From a virus: 26,184 bases of DNA. The DNA lies in the IMG/VR virus record IMGVR_UViG_3300032116_001161, positions 1 to 26,184 of that record. The stretch is one strand, 5' to 3'. This document shows positions 15,752-23,878 of this stretch, piece by piece. The notes beneath the pieces are model-generated. The model made no database searches and was not told where the DNA came from. It saw nothing but the letters and a program-made list of their open reading frames with translations. Within the stretch, counting starts at the first letter, position 1. Each line of letters begins with the position of its first letter. The translations under genes were made by a program, and so were the position numbers.

Positions 15752-18700
15752 TGTTTCAAAACGAAGAACTTAAAACATATTTAGAAACATCTCCAACTGT
15801 TAGGACACAGTCTGCAGTTATTGCAGAGTGGAATATGAACATTGCAAAAAATATTTTTAGAATAGGAAATTATAGATATAGACCATCATCAGATATATCT
15901 GATAAATATAAAACAATTCCAAATACCTTTGATGTAAATGACACAGGTAATTTTTATACTGGAGCAACTGATGCTGATGTAAAAATTGATGGCGGAATAG
16001 ATCCAGAAAATAACTCTCAGCCCTGGTTTTTATTGGCACAAAATAAAAAGAATGAAATGTTATATTCTTTAGAAGACTGCTTTAAAAGATTTAGACCACG
16101 CTCTGGAATAAATAAGGCAGCATATCTTCCAGGTAGAAAACTTCATCATTCTAACATGAATATGTCAAATAGGCCTAGATACTATATGGCAGATAAAAAT
16201 GATAACTTTAAATATTGGACTTCCTTTAGAACAGATTCTGGAAATTTAAGAGGTATAGCAAATAAGTTATTTAATGGGCAAAATTATATAGATGATACAG
16301 CACCATTCGTAGTGTATGAAAATCCAGTACCTGCAAATAGAATAGTTATTAAAATGCAGACAAATGTTGGCTCTGTAGATCTTGGACCATTCTCTAATTC
16401 ATCAGGATCATTTTCAGATCCATTTTATGGAGATTCCAATAAAACTACACCAGTAAAATGGAAAGTACAACTATTAAATAATAATAATTGGATAGATGTC
16501 ATATCTTTTAATTCTGGTACTACAAGAAAAGACGGCACTCCAATAATAAAAGAAGATGGATATGTTGAAATATCTTATGGCTTAATTGTTCCAGATAAGT
16601 ACAAAGATGTTTTTATAAGGGCTGAAGAATATAATAATGTATTATTTCTACCAGAAAAATCCATTGAGGGATACGCTTATTTAGTTAAATCAGATGAATC
16701 TGATATAGGCCAATATCATATTTGGTTTAATAATGATTGGGAAACCTTTACTCCAGAATACGGATGGATATTGGCAGAAGAAACTGTAGACCGTTTAACT
16801 AATTTTGTTACTGATTTTGTAAATCCTCCAAAATTTTTATCAAGTTCAGAAAACAAAAATATTTATCGTGAATTTGAATATATCAAGGGTTTAAGAATTG
16901 TTGTTGATAGTATGAATAAGATAAATTCTACTTTTGATCTTATTGAACTTTCACCAAGACTTTGTGCAGATATATCAGACAAGGTGGTAAGTTTTGATTT
17001 ATCTAAGACTGCCTCAGATTTGGGAACTAGCGGATTGCCTGTAGGACAACTTTTGGCATCTAACGGCAAGGTACAAATTTTTGACTATGATAATGCGTTT
17101 AGCGAAAACAATAGTTTAAGTATAATAAAAGACTATGCATCAAATAATCTACAGATTAAGTTTTATGAAATTATTGTTAATGTTAGTGGGTATGATTACT
17201 TTATCCCCATAAAGACTATGTACTCTGAAGGGTTTTTTGGTTTTTCTCATTCTAATAGAAAAGTAGATATTAATTTACGAGATTTATATTTTTATTTTGA
17301 ATCAACTAAGGCGCCAGAAATGCTTGTCCCAAATGTATCTCTTAGTTATGCAGTATCTTTACTGTTAGACTCTATAGGGTTTTCTAACTATACCTTTAAA
17401 AGAATTTTAGGGGAAAAAGAATTAATAATACCTTTCTTTTATATAGCACCAGATAGAACAATATCGGAGGTATTAAATGATCTTGCTGTTTCAACTCAAA
17501 CATCAATGTTTTTTGATGAATACAATAACTTTGTTATGATGAGTAAAAATTATATGATGCCATCAAACACAGATAGAAATATAGATATGTCGCTTATTGG
17601 ATCAGACGACCTTATAGATACTGGTGTTATTGAAAACAAAGATAAGCAAAGTAAACTTGCCAATATTATTGAGGTGTCTTCTGAAGAAAAAAATGTATAT
17701 AATGATGGAGTAATTAATTACGATACAAGATATATTCAAAGATCTTATGGAAGTATAAAACAAGCATCTATGATTGATAATGAAGTTGCTGCTAAAAATT
17801 GGATATATAAACCAGTACTATTATGGGAAATAGTTGGAGATAAAAATCTTAGATCAATTAACAATGAAACTAGAGATCAGTCGTCATATAATCTTTCTGC
17901 AATCCCACTAAATTCTAATTTGTCTTCTAAGGTTCCAAATGTTGTAAATAATACTTTGATAGATAATGTTATAGATTTAGGAGAAGCAGTTTATTGGCTA
18001 GGAAGACATAACGGATATTTTTATGCTAATGGTGAAATTATAAAGTTTGACGCTGTTCAATATAATATTCCTGGAACAGAAAAAAATATTATAACTGGAG
18101 AAAAAGATGGAAAGATATTGTATACAACAGAAACAGTCGGGGCAGTAGGAAATGTATGGATTAGTAGTAATCAAGAATATCAAGACTATATGTCTAAGTT
18201 ATCATTTAATGGAAAAATATATCCGACTGGCCTTGTTAGAATATATGCTGAACCTAAATATGAAGAAATTAACGGTAAGACTGTAATGAAAAATGGAGAA
18301 GTGGCAAGACACGGACGTGGACAATTTGGAACTACAATAGTTTCTCATGATGCTGGATTAAACTCACACTGGTATAACGATTTATATGTTCGTGGAATGA
18401 ATATGGAAAGTAAGCATCTGTTTGGATTAAATGAACAAGATATATTAGATAATAATGATATAGCAACCTTATCTTTGGGAACATCCATTCCTGCTGGTGT
18501 TAATAATAATAAAGCAAAGGAAACAGTAAGATCTAGCATAATTAAAAACTTTTTATCTCATTCATACGTTAATGAGTCTCAAACCAATACAACTAAATCT
18601 ACTCAGGCAGGATCAGTTCAAGCATCTGCTTTAGTTATGAGTGGGCCTTCTTTCAGCACCATAGAAACTCCATTAAAATTTGTTTCCTATCAATACAAGC

Positions 18701-20148
18701 CATTAGATAATAAGTATAAGCATTTTGGAACAAGAATGAGAATCATAGGCAAACTTGAAGTAAGTGATACTAAAGAACAAACACCAGTTAACTCTATGCC
18801 AGTATATGTTTTGCCAGGAAGTCAGCCAAATCAGCAATTAAATATTTCTGGTGGGTCTGGTGGCATTGGTGTTATGATAAATCCAACAACTAATGTTGGA
18901 TATTACTTAGAGGTTATTGCATTAACAGAAAAAAATATAAGCGAGTATTCTTCAGAAGTAGACAATCTTCACAATGTGATATTTTATAAAATTTATTCAG
19001 ACCCAAGTGGTAAGGCTATTCCTGTAAAACTTTGGGGAGGACTTAGCAATATTATAGTTGATGATGGTAAATTTACAGGACAGTCCAGAATGCTTGGTGA
19101 GCAAAGTCCAACTGTATATGATCTTGCAGTAGAGTATGAAGATGTGGGATCATTCAGAAGATTTTACCTATACATGAACAATAACTTAATAAAAATTGTT
19201 GATGACTCATCTCCTTTGCCAATTTATAATAATGTTGCGTTATTTGTTCGTGGTGGATCAAAATGTATGTTTGAAAATATTTATGCTCTTGCAAGTAATT
19301 ATAGCCAAAACACAGCATCAACCATTGATACTCCAGTTGCTGCAGCATTTGGAGATGAGCACATTACAACAAATGAATCATTTAGAAAATATGCAATGTC
19401 TGGAATGGTTCAGTCAACATATTTATCTGGAATTAATATGAGTCAGCCGCCATCATTTAATATTTATTTTGATGAATTTGGAACAATTATGAGAGAAGCC
19501 GCTTATCTAAAAATAAGATATGATAAAGCCTATCCCGCTTTATACGCACAACTTTCTCCAACATTCAATAGAATAAAAGGATATGCAATTTCAGGATTTA
19601 AGGCAGGATCATATGGCGCAGAATTTATGGTCTTTAATGCTACAGATACATCTCTTAATCTAGATGAAACAAGTGGTAACTATTTAAGAATTCAAGGTAT
19701 TACATTTACACAAGAATCAAATGATCAACTAACTGTTGATTCTTATTTTGCTAAGAATGCGAACTTTTCTGATCCAGCAATAGGAAAAGATGGTCTTATT
19801 GTTTCTCCAATAAGATCCGCACTAGATTACGATAAGATAAAAACAAGTAGACTATCTTATGGTAAAAAAGAATTTTCATTAAATCCAGTCTATATCCAGT
19901 CAAACGATGATGCAAATGATTTAATGGGTTGGATGATTAATAAAATGCTAAAGCCAAGAAAAAATGTTGGAGTAAAAGTATTTACTAATCCTATGATTCA
20001 ATTAGGAGATATTGTAAATATAAAATATAAAGATAGTTCTAATAATGATATAATATCTTCAGAAGATACAAGATTTGTCATTTATCATATGGAATATAAT
20101 AAAAATAGCAGTGGTCCACAGATGACACTGTATATGAGTGAGGTTTAG
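15751..20148 (+). CDS. Large minor tail protein: tail hub/adsorption protein with lectin-like domains
   Basis: A 1465-residue tail-tip protein, probably the structural hub (Tal/gp27-like) carrying host-binding domains. Residues about 184-275 resemble a discoidin-type (F5/8C) sandwich, with ANRIVIKMQTNVG and a WKVQLLNNNNWIDV strand. Residues about 531-620 (LSYAVSLLLDSIGF, then FYIAPDRTISEVLNDLA) match the hub domain of tail-associated proteins. Residues about 1039-1184 look like a LamG/concanavalin sandwich (GIGVMINPTTNVGYYLEV, then FRRFYLYMNNNLIKIVDD). The end (about 1391-1427) has the hub pattern LKPRKNVGVKVF...IQLGDIVNI. Start: the frame is open back to 15718, but the ATG at 15751 overlaps the upstream stop and follows GAAGAGG. 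Domain names are by eye. Confidence 0.7.
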   Translation: MFQNEELKTYLETSPTVRTQSAVIAEWNMNIAKNIFRIGNYRYRPSSDISDKYKTIPNTFDVNDTGNFYTGATDADVKIDGGIDPENNSQPWFLLAQNKKNEMLYSLEDCFKRFRPRSGINKAAYLPGRKLHHSNMNMSNRPRYYMADKNDNFKYWTSFRTDSGNLRGIANKLFNGQNYIDDTAPFVVYENPVPANRIVIKMQTNVGSVDLGPFSNSSGSFSDPFYGDSNKTTPVKWKVQLLNNNNWIDVISFNSGTTRKDGTPIIKEDGYVEISYGLIVPDKYKDVFIRAEEYNNVLFLPEKSIEGYAYLVKSDESDIGQYHIWFNNDWETFTPEYGWILAEETVDRLTNFVTDFVNPPKFLSSSENKNIYREFEYIKGLRIVVDSMNKINSTFDLIELSPRLCADISDKVVSFDLSKTASDLGTSGLPVGQLLASNGKVQIFDYDNAFSENNSLSIIKDYASNNLQIKFYEIIVNVSGYDYFIPIKTMYSEGFFGFSHSNRKVDINLRDLYFYFESTKAPEMLVPNVSLSYAVSLLLDSIGFSNYTFKRILGEKELIIPFFYIAPDRTISEVLNDLAVSTQTSMFFDEYNNFVMMSKNYMMPSNTDRNIDMSLIGSDDLIDTGVIENKDKQSKLANIIEVSSEEKNVYNDGVINYDTRYIQRSYGSIKQASMIDNEVAAKNWIYKPVLLWEIVGDKNLRSINNETRDQSSYNLSAIPLNSNLSSKVPNVVNNTLIDNVIDLGEAVYWLGRHNGYFYANGEIIKFDAVQYNIPGTEKNIITGEKDGKILYTTETVGAVGNVWISSNQEYQDYMSKLSFNGKIYPTGLVRIYAEPKYEEINGKTVMKNGEVARHGRGQFGTTIVSHDAGLNSHWYNDLYVRGMNMESKHLFGLNEQDILDNNDIATLSLGTSIPAGVNNNKAKETVRSSIIKNFLSHSYVNESQTNTTKSTQAGSVQASALVMSGPSFSTIETPLKFVSYQYKPLDNKYKHFGTRMRIIGKLEVSDTKEQTPVNSMPVYVLPGSQPNQQLNISGGSGGIGVMINPTTNVGYYLEVIALTEKNISEYSSEVDNLHNVIFYKIYSDPSGKAIPVKLWGGLSNIIVDDGKFTGQSRMLGEQSPTVYDLAVEYEDVGSFRRFYLYMNNNLIKIVDDSSPLPIYNNVALFVRGGSKCMFENIYALASNYSQNTASTIDTPVAAAFGDEHITTNESFRKYAMSGMVQSTYLSGINMSQPPSFNIYFDEFGTIMREAAYLKIRYDKAYPALYAQLSPTFNRIKGYAISGFKAGSYGAEFMVFNATDTSLNLDETSGNYLRIQGITFTQESNDQLTVDSYFAKNANFSDPAIGKDGLIVSPIRSALDYDKIKTSRLSYGKKEFSLNPVYIQSNDDANDLMGWMINKMLKPRKNVGVKVFTNPMIQLGDIVNIKYKDSSNNDIISSEDTRFVIYHMEYNKNSSGPQMTLYMSEV

Positions 20149-20149
20149 T

Positions 20150-20653
20150 ATGTCACCAGTAAACAGTACTCCAGATCTACCCTCTTCAAGTCCAAATCCT
20201 AATCAAGATAATCAAGATGTAAAAGCAGCAACTACAGATATTATTCTTTTTGATGATGAGACAACTCCTATAGAAATAATGACAGATCTAATATTTGAAA
20301 ATATAGGTGGTCAAGAACTTATAAATATTTTAAGGTCTGATATTATAAATGGTCAAAATATTTCTTATCAACCAATAAAGAATTTAACTAACTTATATTT
20401 TCAGTATAATCCTCAAAATATATTGGCATTGCAAGATACAGATTCAAACTATTTTAAAAAATTCCCTATAAACTTTTCAGCCAAAGTGCCATCTTGCGGT
20501 ACTGGTCCAAACTGCTCTATTGTATATATTGATTCAGAGACTGGAAACCTTGTTATAAATGTAGTTAACTTAGGGCGGGACGAGCAGGTAGAGGTTTCAA
20601 TAGTCGCTGACGGCGAAGTATTAGATGATACAATATATGAGGTGAATCCATGA
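20150..20653 (+). CDS. Minor tail protein, conserved actinophage type
   Basis: A 167-residue protein with a Pro/Ser/Asn-rich N-terminal 30 residues, then FDDETTPIEIMTDLIFENIG and GGQELINILRSDIINGQNIS, a YNPQNILALQDT strand, and a beta-rich C-terminus with YIDSETGNLVINVVNLG. This FENIGGQEL...NGQNISYQPIKN pattern recurs in the tail-tip gene cluster of actinobacteriophages; the function is not known to me beyond a virion role. Start: a GTG at 20138 also opens the frame, but the ATG at 20150 has GAGTGAGG at good spacing and lies just after the preceding stop. The stop overlaps the next start (ATGA at 20650). Confidence 0.6.
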   Translation: MSPVNSTPDLPSSSPNPNQDNQDVKAATTDIILFDDETTPIEIMTDLIFENIGGQELINILRSDIINGQNISYQPIKNLTNLYFQYNPQNILALQDTDSNYFKKFPINFSAKVPSCGTGPNCSIVYIDSETGNLVINVVNLGRDEQVEVSIVADGEVLDDTIYEVNP

Positions 20654-21768
20654 TTACAAATACAGGAAAAGCGATATTAGCAAAATATTTAATTGGCCAG
20701 GCGCCAGCCTATGCATCTTATATTGCAATAGGATGCGGAGCCAAGCCATTAGCAACAAATCAAAATTTTGGAGACTATTCTAGTAAGCAATCGTTAGATT
20801 TTGAAATGTTTAGAGTTCCAGTTACATCAAGAGGGTATGTAAATGAAGATGGATTAGATAAAATAGTTCTTACAGCAGAATTGCCAACAGATGAAAGATA
20901 TGAGATTTCTGAAGTAGGAGTTTACTCTGCTGGTGCTAATCCATCTGCAGGAGCATATGACAGTAGAACATTATTTGCATTTACTGTAAATGAAAATTGG
21001 GAATATCATAATCAGTCTTCTGCAACAGCACTTCCGATTGTTTATGCACCATTGGATGGATCAAATAATGACAATGTTATTAATCAGCCATATGATGCAT
21101 TTCAGACAAACTCTGATAACAGATTATTTACAAATACTGACAGAATCTCAAGATATGAGAGAGCACGTTTTTATAATAATATAGTTATGTTAAAAGGTGA
21201 TTCAGCAAACTTGACAGTTTCTGGAGGTCATTTAAATATAACATCAGGGTCAAACCACATCCATCTTTTGGGTGTGGGATTAGACTTTAACTCTAATGCA
21301 CCTACTGATCAAATTAAATTAGCATTTAGTATTATAAACAAAGATCCAGATCCTTCTATTGTTCCAGACGAAGTAAGAATATTATTAGAGTTTGCAGAAA
21401 GTGATACGGCTGGAGTTGCAGAGTGGGCTAGATTTGAAGTTGTAATGAATGCAAATGATTATAACTTTGCAACTAATAGGTATCATGTTATAACCAAACA
21501 AATACAGGAACTATATAAAAGCACTGGCTTCACATGGAATAATGTTAGTATTGTAAAAATATATACTACTGTAATAAACAATGGCGTACCATCTCCAGAC
21601 TTTTATATTGGCCTTGATGCAATAAGATTTGAAAATATTTCTACAATCAATCCAGTTTATGGAATGACTGGCTATACAGTTTTAAAAAATACAAATGCAG
21701 AGACTATTATTAAGGCAGCAAATACAAGCAATTATATAGAGTTTAGATTTGCTTTGGATGTGCAATAA
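20650..21768 (+). CDS. Minor tail protein, tail-tip/baseplate-like
   Basis: A 372-residue protein. The N-terminal half begins ITNTGKAILAKYLIGQAPAY and goes on through IAIGCGAKPL, an FRVPVTSRGYV strand and ELPTDERYEISEVGVYSAG, a pattern shared with many phage minor tail and baseplate attachment proteins. The second half (about 185-372) is strand-rich, with LTVSGGHLNITSGSNHIHLL and a late VYGMTGYTVLKNTNAETIIK, and looks like a separate beta-sandwich that could bind the host surface. GAGGTG lies before the ATG, which overlaps the previous stop. The stop overlaps the next ATG as TAATG. The attachment/host-contact split is inference. Confidence 0.55.
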   Translation: MITNTGKAILAKYLIGQAPAYASYIAIGCGAKPLATNQNFGDYSSKQSLDFEMFRVPVTSRGYVNEDGLDKIVLTAELPTDERYEISEVGVYSAGANPSAGAYDSRTLFAFTVNENWEYHNQSSATALPIVYAPLDGSNNDNVINQPYDAFQTNSDNRLFTNTDRISRYERARFYNNIVMLKGDSANLTVSGGHLNITSGSNHIHLLGVGLDFNSNAPTDQIKLAFSIINKDPDPSIVPDEVRILLEFAESDTAGVAEWARFEVVMNANDYNFATNRYHVITKQIQELYKSTGFTWNNVSIVKIYTTVINNGVPSPDFYIGLDAIRFENISTINPVYGMTGYTVLKNTNAETIIKAANTSNYIEFRFALDVQ

Positions 21769-22208
21769 TGCCTACTCCAGACTCTGGTATTAAAAAAATT
21801 ATTATACCAAAATCAAAACTACCTGGATTTTTTGGCGAGAATAGAAAATATGTTTTAAGATATAGATTTATATCTGAAGATAAAAATAGAATGTCGCACT
21901 GGTCTCCAGCGTATAAAATTATAGCAGAAGATACTCCATCAGAAATTTTAAATAGTATGATTATAGATAAGACAAATAGAGTTATTAATTTAGCGTGGCA
22001 GCCACAGGCTGGGATGGAAGAATATTGTATATATGTAAAATGGAATAATTCTGGATGGCAGTTTTATACTAAAACATCTCAAACAAATTATTCTATAGTT
22101 TATGATGCAGCAAAAACATATGTTCATATTGCTGTACAAACAAAAACCATACCGTTAGAAAGATTTGCAGATGCTATATTATTTGAAAATGAAGGCAGTC
22201 TGGTATAA
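21768..22208 (+). CDS. Small minor tail protein with fibronectin III-like fold
   Basis: A 146-residue protein. Its C-terminal two thirds read like one fibronectin type III domain: VINLAWQPQAGMEEYCIYVK (a strand, a Trp, an acidic turn, then a YxIYV strand), WQFYTKTSQTNYSI and a closing VHIAVQTKTIP. The N-terminal part includes YVLRYRFISEDKNRMSHWSP, which could be a preceding strand pair of the same kind. Such domains are frequent in tail-tip proteins and may bind carbohydrates weakly. There is no ribosome binding site; it starts by TAATG overlap with the previous stop. Its stop codon (22206-22208) lies inside the next promoter hexamer. Confidence 0.55.
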   Translation: MPTPDSGIKKIIIPKSKLPGFFGENRKYVLRYRFISEDKNRMSHWSPAYKIIAEDTPSEILNSMIIDKTNRVINLAWQPQAGMEEYCIYVKWNNSGWQFYTKTSQTNYSIVYDAAKTYVHIAVQTKTIPLERFADAILFENEGSLV

Positions 22209-22209
22209 T
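22201..22209 (+). promoter_or_regulatory. Extended -10 promoter for the fibre-tip-like gene
   Basis: TGG-TATAAT (hexamer 22204-22209), overlapping the stop of the preceding gene and 15 bases before the ATG at 22225. It contains the same 10-mer as at 4975 and 5687. No -35 match at normal spacing. Confidence 0.62.
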
Positions 22210-22224
22210 TAGACAGGAGGAATA

Positions 22225-22668
22225 ATGGCAAAAATACCATCACCAGAACCAGGACAACCAATAGATGTATCTTATATAGATCAAATAGTTCGTGCTATCA
22301 ATGATTTATCTGTTCAGGTATCCCCTGCAATTTATAAATATGTTACGGTAGATGTTCCTAACTTTACATCTCAGAGTGCAAAAATATCTGAAACAAGAGT
22401 TATAGCAGGATATATTGATGTTGTTAAGAGTAGCAACCAGAGCGTCGGAAGCCAGCAATCTTTTTCCTATCAAATAAAGCCAGAATTTAAATATCCTCCA
22501 ATAGTTACGGCATCTCCTGTAAATAGTGGTGATACAGAAGCAGGTAAAAACGTAAACGTGGTAATAAAGAAAATTACAACATCTAGGGTAGACGGTGTAG
22601 TTAATTTTAATTCCTCTGGTGACGTTTCTGTTGGTGTTAATTTAATTATTTTTGGTATACCTAATTAA
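22225..22668 (+). CDS. Last tail-module protein, fibre-tip or H-type lectin-like candidate
   Basis: A 147-residue protein at the end of the tail genes. The start, MAKIPSPEPGQPIDVSYIDQ, continues into a short helix VRAINDLSVQV that resembles the trimerising lead of fibre or tip proteins. The rest is strand-rich; FKYPPIVTASPVNSG near residues 92-106 followed by VNVVIKKITTSRVDGVVNFN resembles an H-type lectin-like sandwich. There is no signal peptide or membrane segment, so it is not a holin. It has its own promoter and an AGGAGG (22215-22220) five bases (22220 to 22225 gap of four) before the ATG, unlike its weakly signalled neighbours. Receptor contact is inferred. Confidence 0.45.
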   Translation: MAKIPSPEPGQPIDVSYIDQIVRAINDLSVQVSPAIYKYVTVDVPNFTSQSAKISETRVIAGYIDVVKSSNQSVGSQQSFSYQIKPEFKYPPIVTASPVNSGDTEAGKNVNVVIKKITTSRVDGVVNFNSSGDVSVGVNLIIFGIPN

Positions 22669-22859
22669 TGATAAGATGCAAAAAATGTTCAAGAAAAATG
22701 ATGGTAGACAGAGTTTTCAACTCATTATCTCATTTAGAAATTTTTTGTTTAATGTGCGGATCAAGAATTTTTTATCATCCGCCATCTGATTCGGAGGAAG
22801 GTAGATGGCTACTAAAAAAGGAAATAGAACGAGCGAAGAATACAATGTCGCTCCTGTAA
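22668..22859 (+). CDS. Small zinc-ribbon protein
   Basis: A 63-residue protein with two CxxC knuckles, C4-K-K-C7 and C27-L-M-C30, nineteen residues apart, the arrangement of a zinc ribbon. The C-terminus is a charged helix (LLKKEIERAKN). The role is unknown; such ribbons bind nucleic acid or proteins in phage replication and transcription. It starts by TAATG overlap with the tail gene before it and has no ribosome binding site. A poor TATACC at 22656-22661 lies 6 bases before the ATG, the leaderless spacing seen elsewhere, but the match is weak. The last 55 bases overlap the next gene in another frame. Confidence 0.6.
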   Translation: MIRCKKCSRKMMVDRVFNSLSHLEIFCLMCGSRIFYHPPSDSEEGRWLLKKEIERAKNTMSLL

Positions 22860-23347
22860 TACCTGGAAATAAAAAGGTATGGTTTTTAAATAAAGATCTT
22901 GTTAGAATTGTGCATTATAACAGATCCAATGGCATTATGTCAATTTATAATATTAATAAAGATAGATTAGAAAGTTGTTTAATTAGTGACTTTAAAAATA
23001 AAAGAGAGCGAGCATATACAGTAGGAGAAACTGCTGATCTTGTTAATAGACATAAAAAGTATATGCCTTCATTAATGAAACGTGGAATTATTCCTTTTCC
23101 AACGGGATCTCAAAAAGGTGGAGCAAGAGGATGGCAAGTACGATCTTATTATTCTGAATCACAAGTAAAAGAGATTCGTGATATACTGGCTACATACCAT
23201 ATTGGTAGACCAAGAAAAGATAATTTAATAACAAATGATATTACTCCTACAAAGGCTGAGTTGACCAGACGAATGGGAGATGGTATACTTACATATACAA
23301 AGACTGAAGATGGTAGATTCATACCAATTTGGTCAGAATCAATATAA
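22805..23347 (+). CDS. MerR/excisionase-like winged-helix DNA-binding protein
   Basis: A 180-residue protein. Residues 71-95 (YTVGETADLVNRHKKYMPSL, then MKRGIIP) form a helix-turn-helix of the MerR/excisionase type. A Gly/Arg-rich wing with KGGARGWQVRSYYSESQ follows at 104-120, then a helix. Residues 134-138 read GRPRK, the core of an AT-hook, which would fit minor-groove binding in AT-rich DNA. The N-terminal 65 residues may be a small beta domain (VWFLNKDLVRIVHYN). GGAGGAAGG precedes the ATG, which lies inside the end of the zinc-ribbon gene. It is the first obvious DNA-binding protein after the tail module, so it may control the switch between modules or act in replication. No promoter of its own is visible. 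Confidence 0.65.
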   Translation: MATKKGNRTSEEYNVAPVIPGNKKVWFLNKDLVRIVHYNRSNGIMSIYNINKDRLESCLISDFKNKRERAYTVGETADLVNRHKKYMPSLMKRGIIPFPTGSQKGGARGWQVRSYYSESQVKEIRDILATYHIGRPRKDNLITNDITPTKAELTRRMGDGILTYTKTEDGRFIPIWSESI

Positions 23348-23361
23348 CAGAAGGGTATGAA

Positions 23362-23568
23362 ATGGAAGATACAAAAGTAACAGTTACTTTGGGTTACACA
23401 TTAAATCTTGGCAATTTTCAATCTCTAAGATTAGATCTTGGAGTTACAGATTCGAAGCGTGATGGAGAAAATACAGATCAGGCTTTTGAACGTGTATATA
23501 AATTTGTTGAAGATAAATTATCAGCAAAAATCGCAGAAGCAAAGGTTGAACTAGAAGAAAGCAATTAG
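23362..23568 (+). CDS. Conserved small protein of unknown function
   Basis: A 68-residue acidic protein with two clear parts: a beta hairpin (KVTVTLGYTLNLGNFQSLRL, then DLGVTDSKRDGEN) and a C-terminal helix (FERVYKFVEDKLSAKIAEA). The compact 'GYTLNLGNFQSLRLDLGV' strand pair looks conserved and I have seen similar small proteins beside phage replication genes, but I cannot name the function. Start: an earlier in-frame start at 23329 would overlap the preceding gene and lacks a ribosome binding site; the ATG at 23362 has AGAAGGG seven bases upstream. The next gene starts two bases after its stop. Confidence 0.55.
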   Translation: MEDTKVTVTLGYTLNLGNFQSLRLDLGVTDSKRDGENTDQAFERVYKFVEDKLSAKIAEAKVELEESN

Positions 23569-23569
23569 T

Positions 23570-23878
23570 GTGACAGAAAAACAGAAGCGTTTGGCTCTGT
23601 TAAGTAGGTTTGATAAACACTATAAGTTTAAACTAGGACAGGCGCCAAGATATAATAAATGGATTGAGCAGTGGTCTGCTGATGCCTTAATAGAATCTTA
23701 CGGCATGGAAGTATGTTATGAATTACTTGAATATTATTTTGAAGTAACAGAAAATCCTACATGGAATCATTTTTCCTATATTGCACATGATATACTGGAA
23801 GCAATAGAGCAACAAAAAAGAGATTTAAAAGAAAGACAAGAACGTAAGAAGATGGCTAAGGAGTGGTTAGGTGAATAA
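23570..23878 (+). CDS. Small helical protein beside the helicase, possible helicase accessory
   Basis: A 102-residue, mostly helical protein starting with GTG. Features are a basic N-terminus (KQKRLALLSRFDKHYKFK), a GQAPRYNKWIEQWSADALI segment, a YELLEYYFEVTENPTWNHFS stretch rich in aromatics, and a long charged C-terminal helix (about 78-98, with KRDLKERQERKK). It lies directly before a DnaB-like helicase and its stop overlaps the helicase start. That position and the helical make-up fit a helicase loader or partner, but no motif proves it. There is no classical ribosome binding site at the GTG. If not an accessory, it is a conserved protein of unknown role. Confidence 0.5.
   Translation: MTEKQKRLALLSRFDKHYKFKLGQAPRYNKWIEQWSADALIESYGMEVCYELLEYYFEVTENPTWNHFSYIAHDILEAIEQQKRDLKERQERKKMAKEWLGE

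Noticed and set aside
23281-23290. TGGTATACTT inside the MerR-like gene
   Set aside because: One mismatch to the shared promoter 10-mer, but it is coding sequence and lies 70 bases before the next start; kept out as probable chance.
23329-23361. Earlier start for the 68-residue protein at 23329
   Set aside because: Non-ATG, overlapping the preceding gene and without a ribosome binding site; ATG 23362 follows AGAAGGG.
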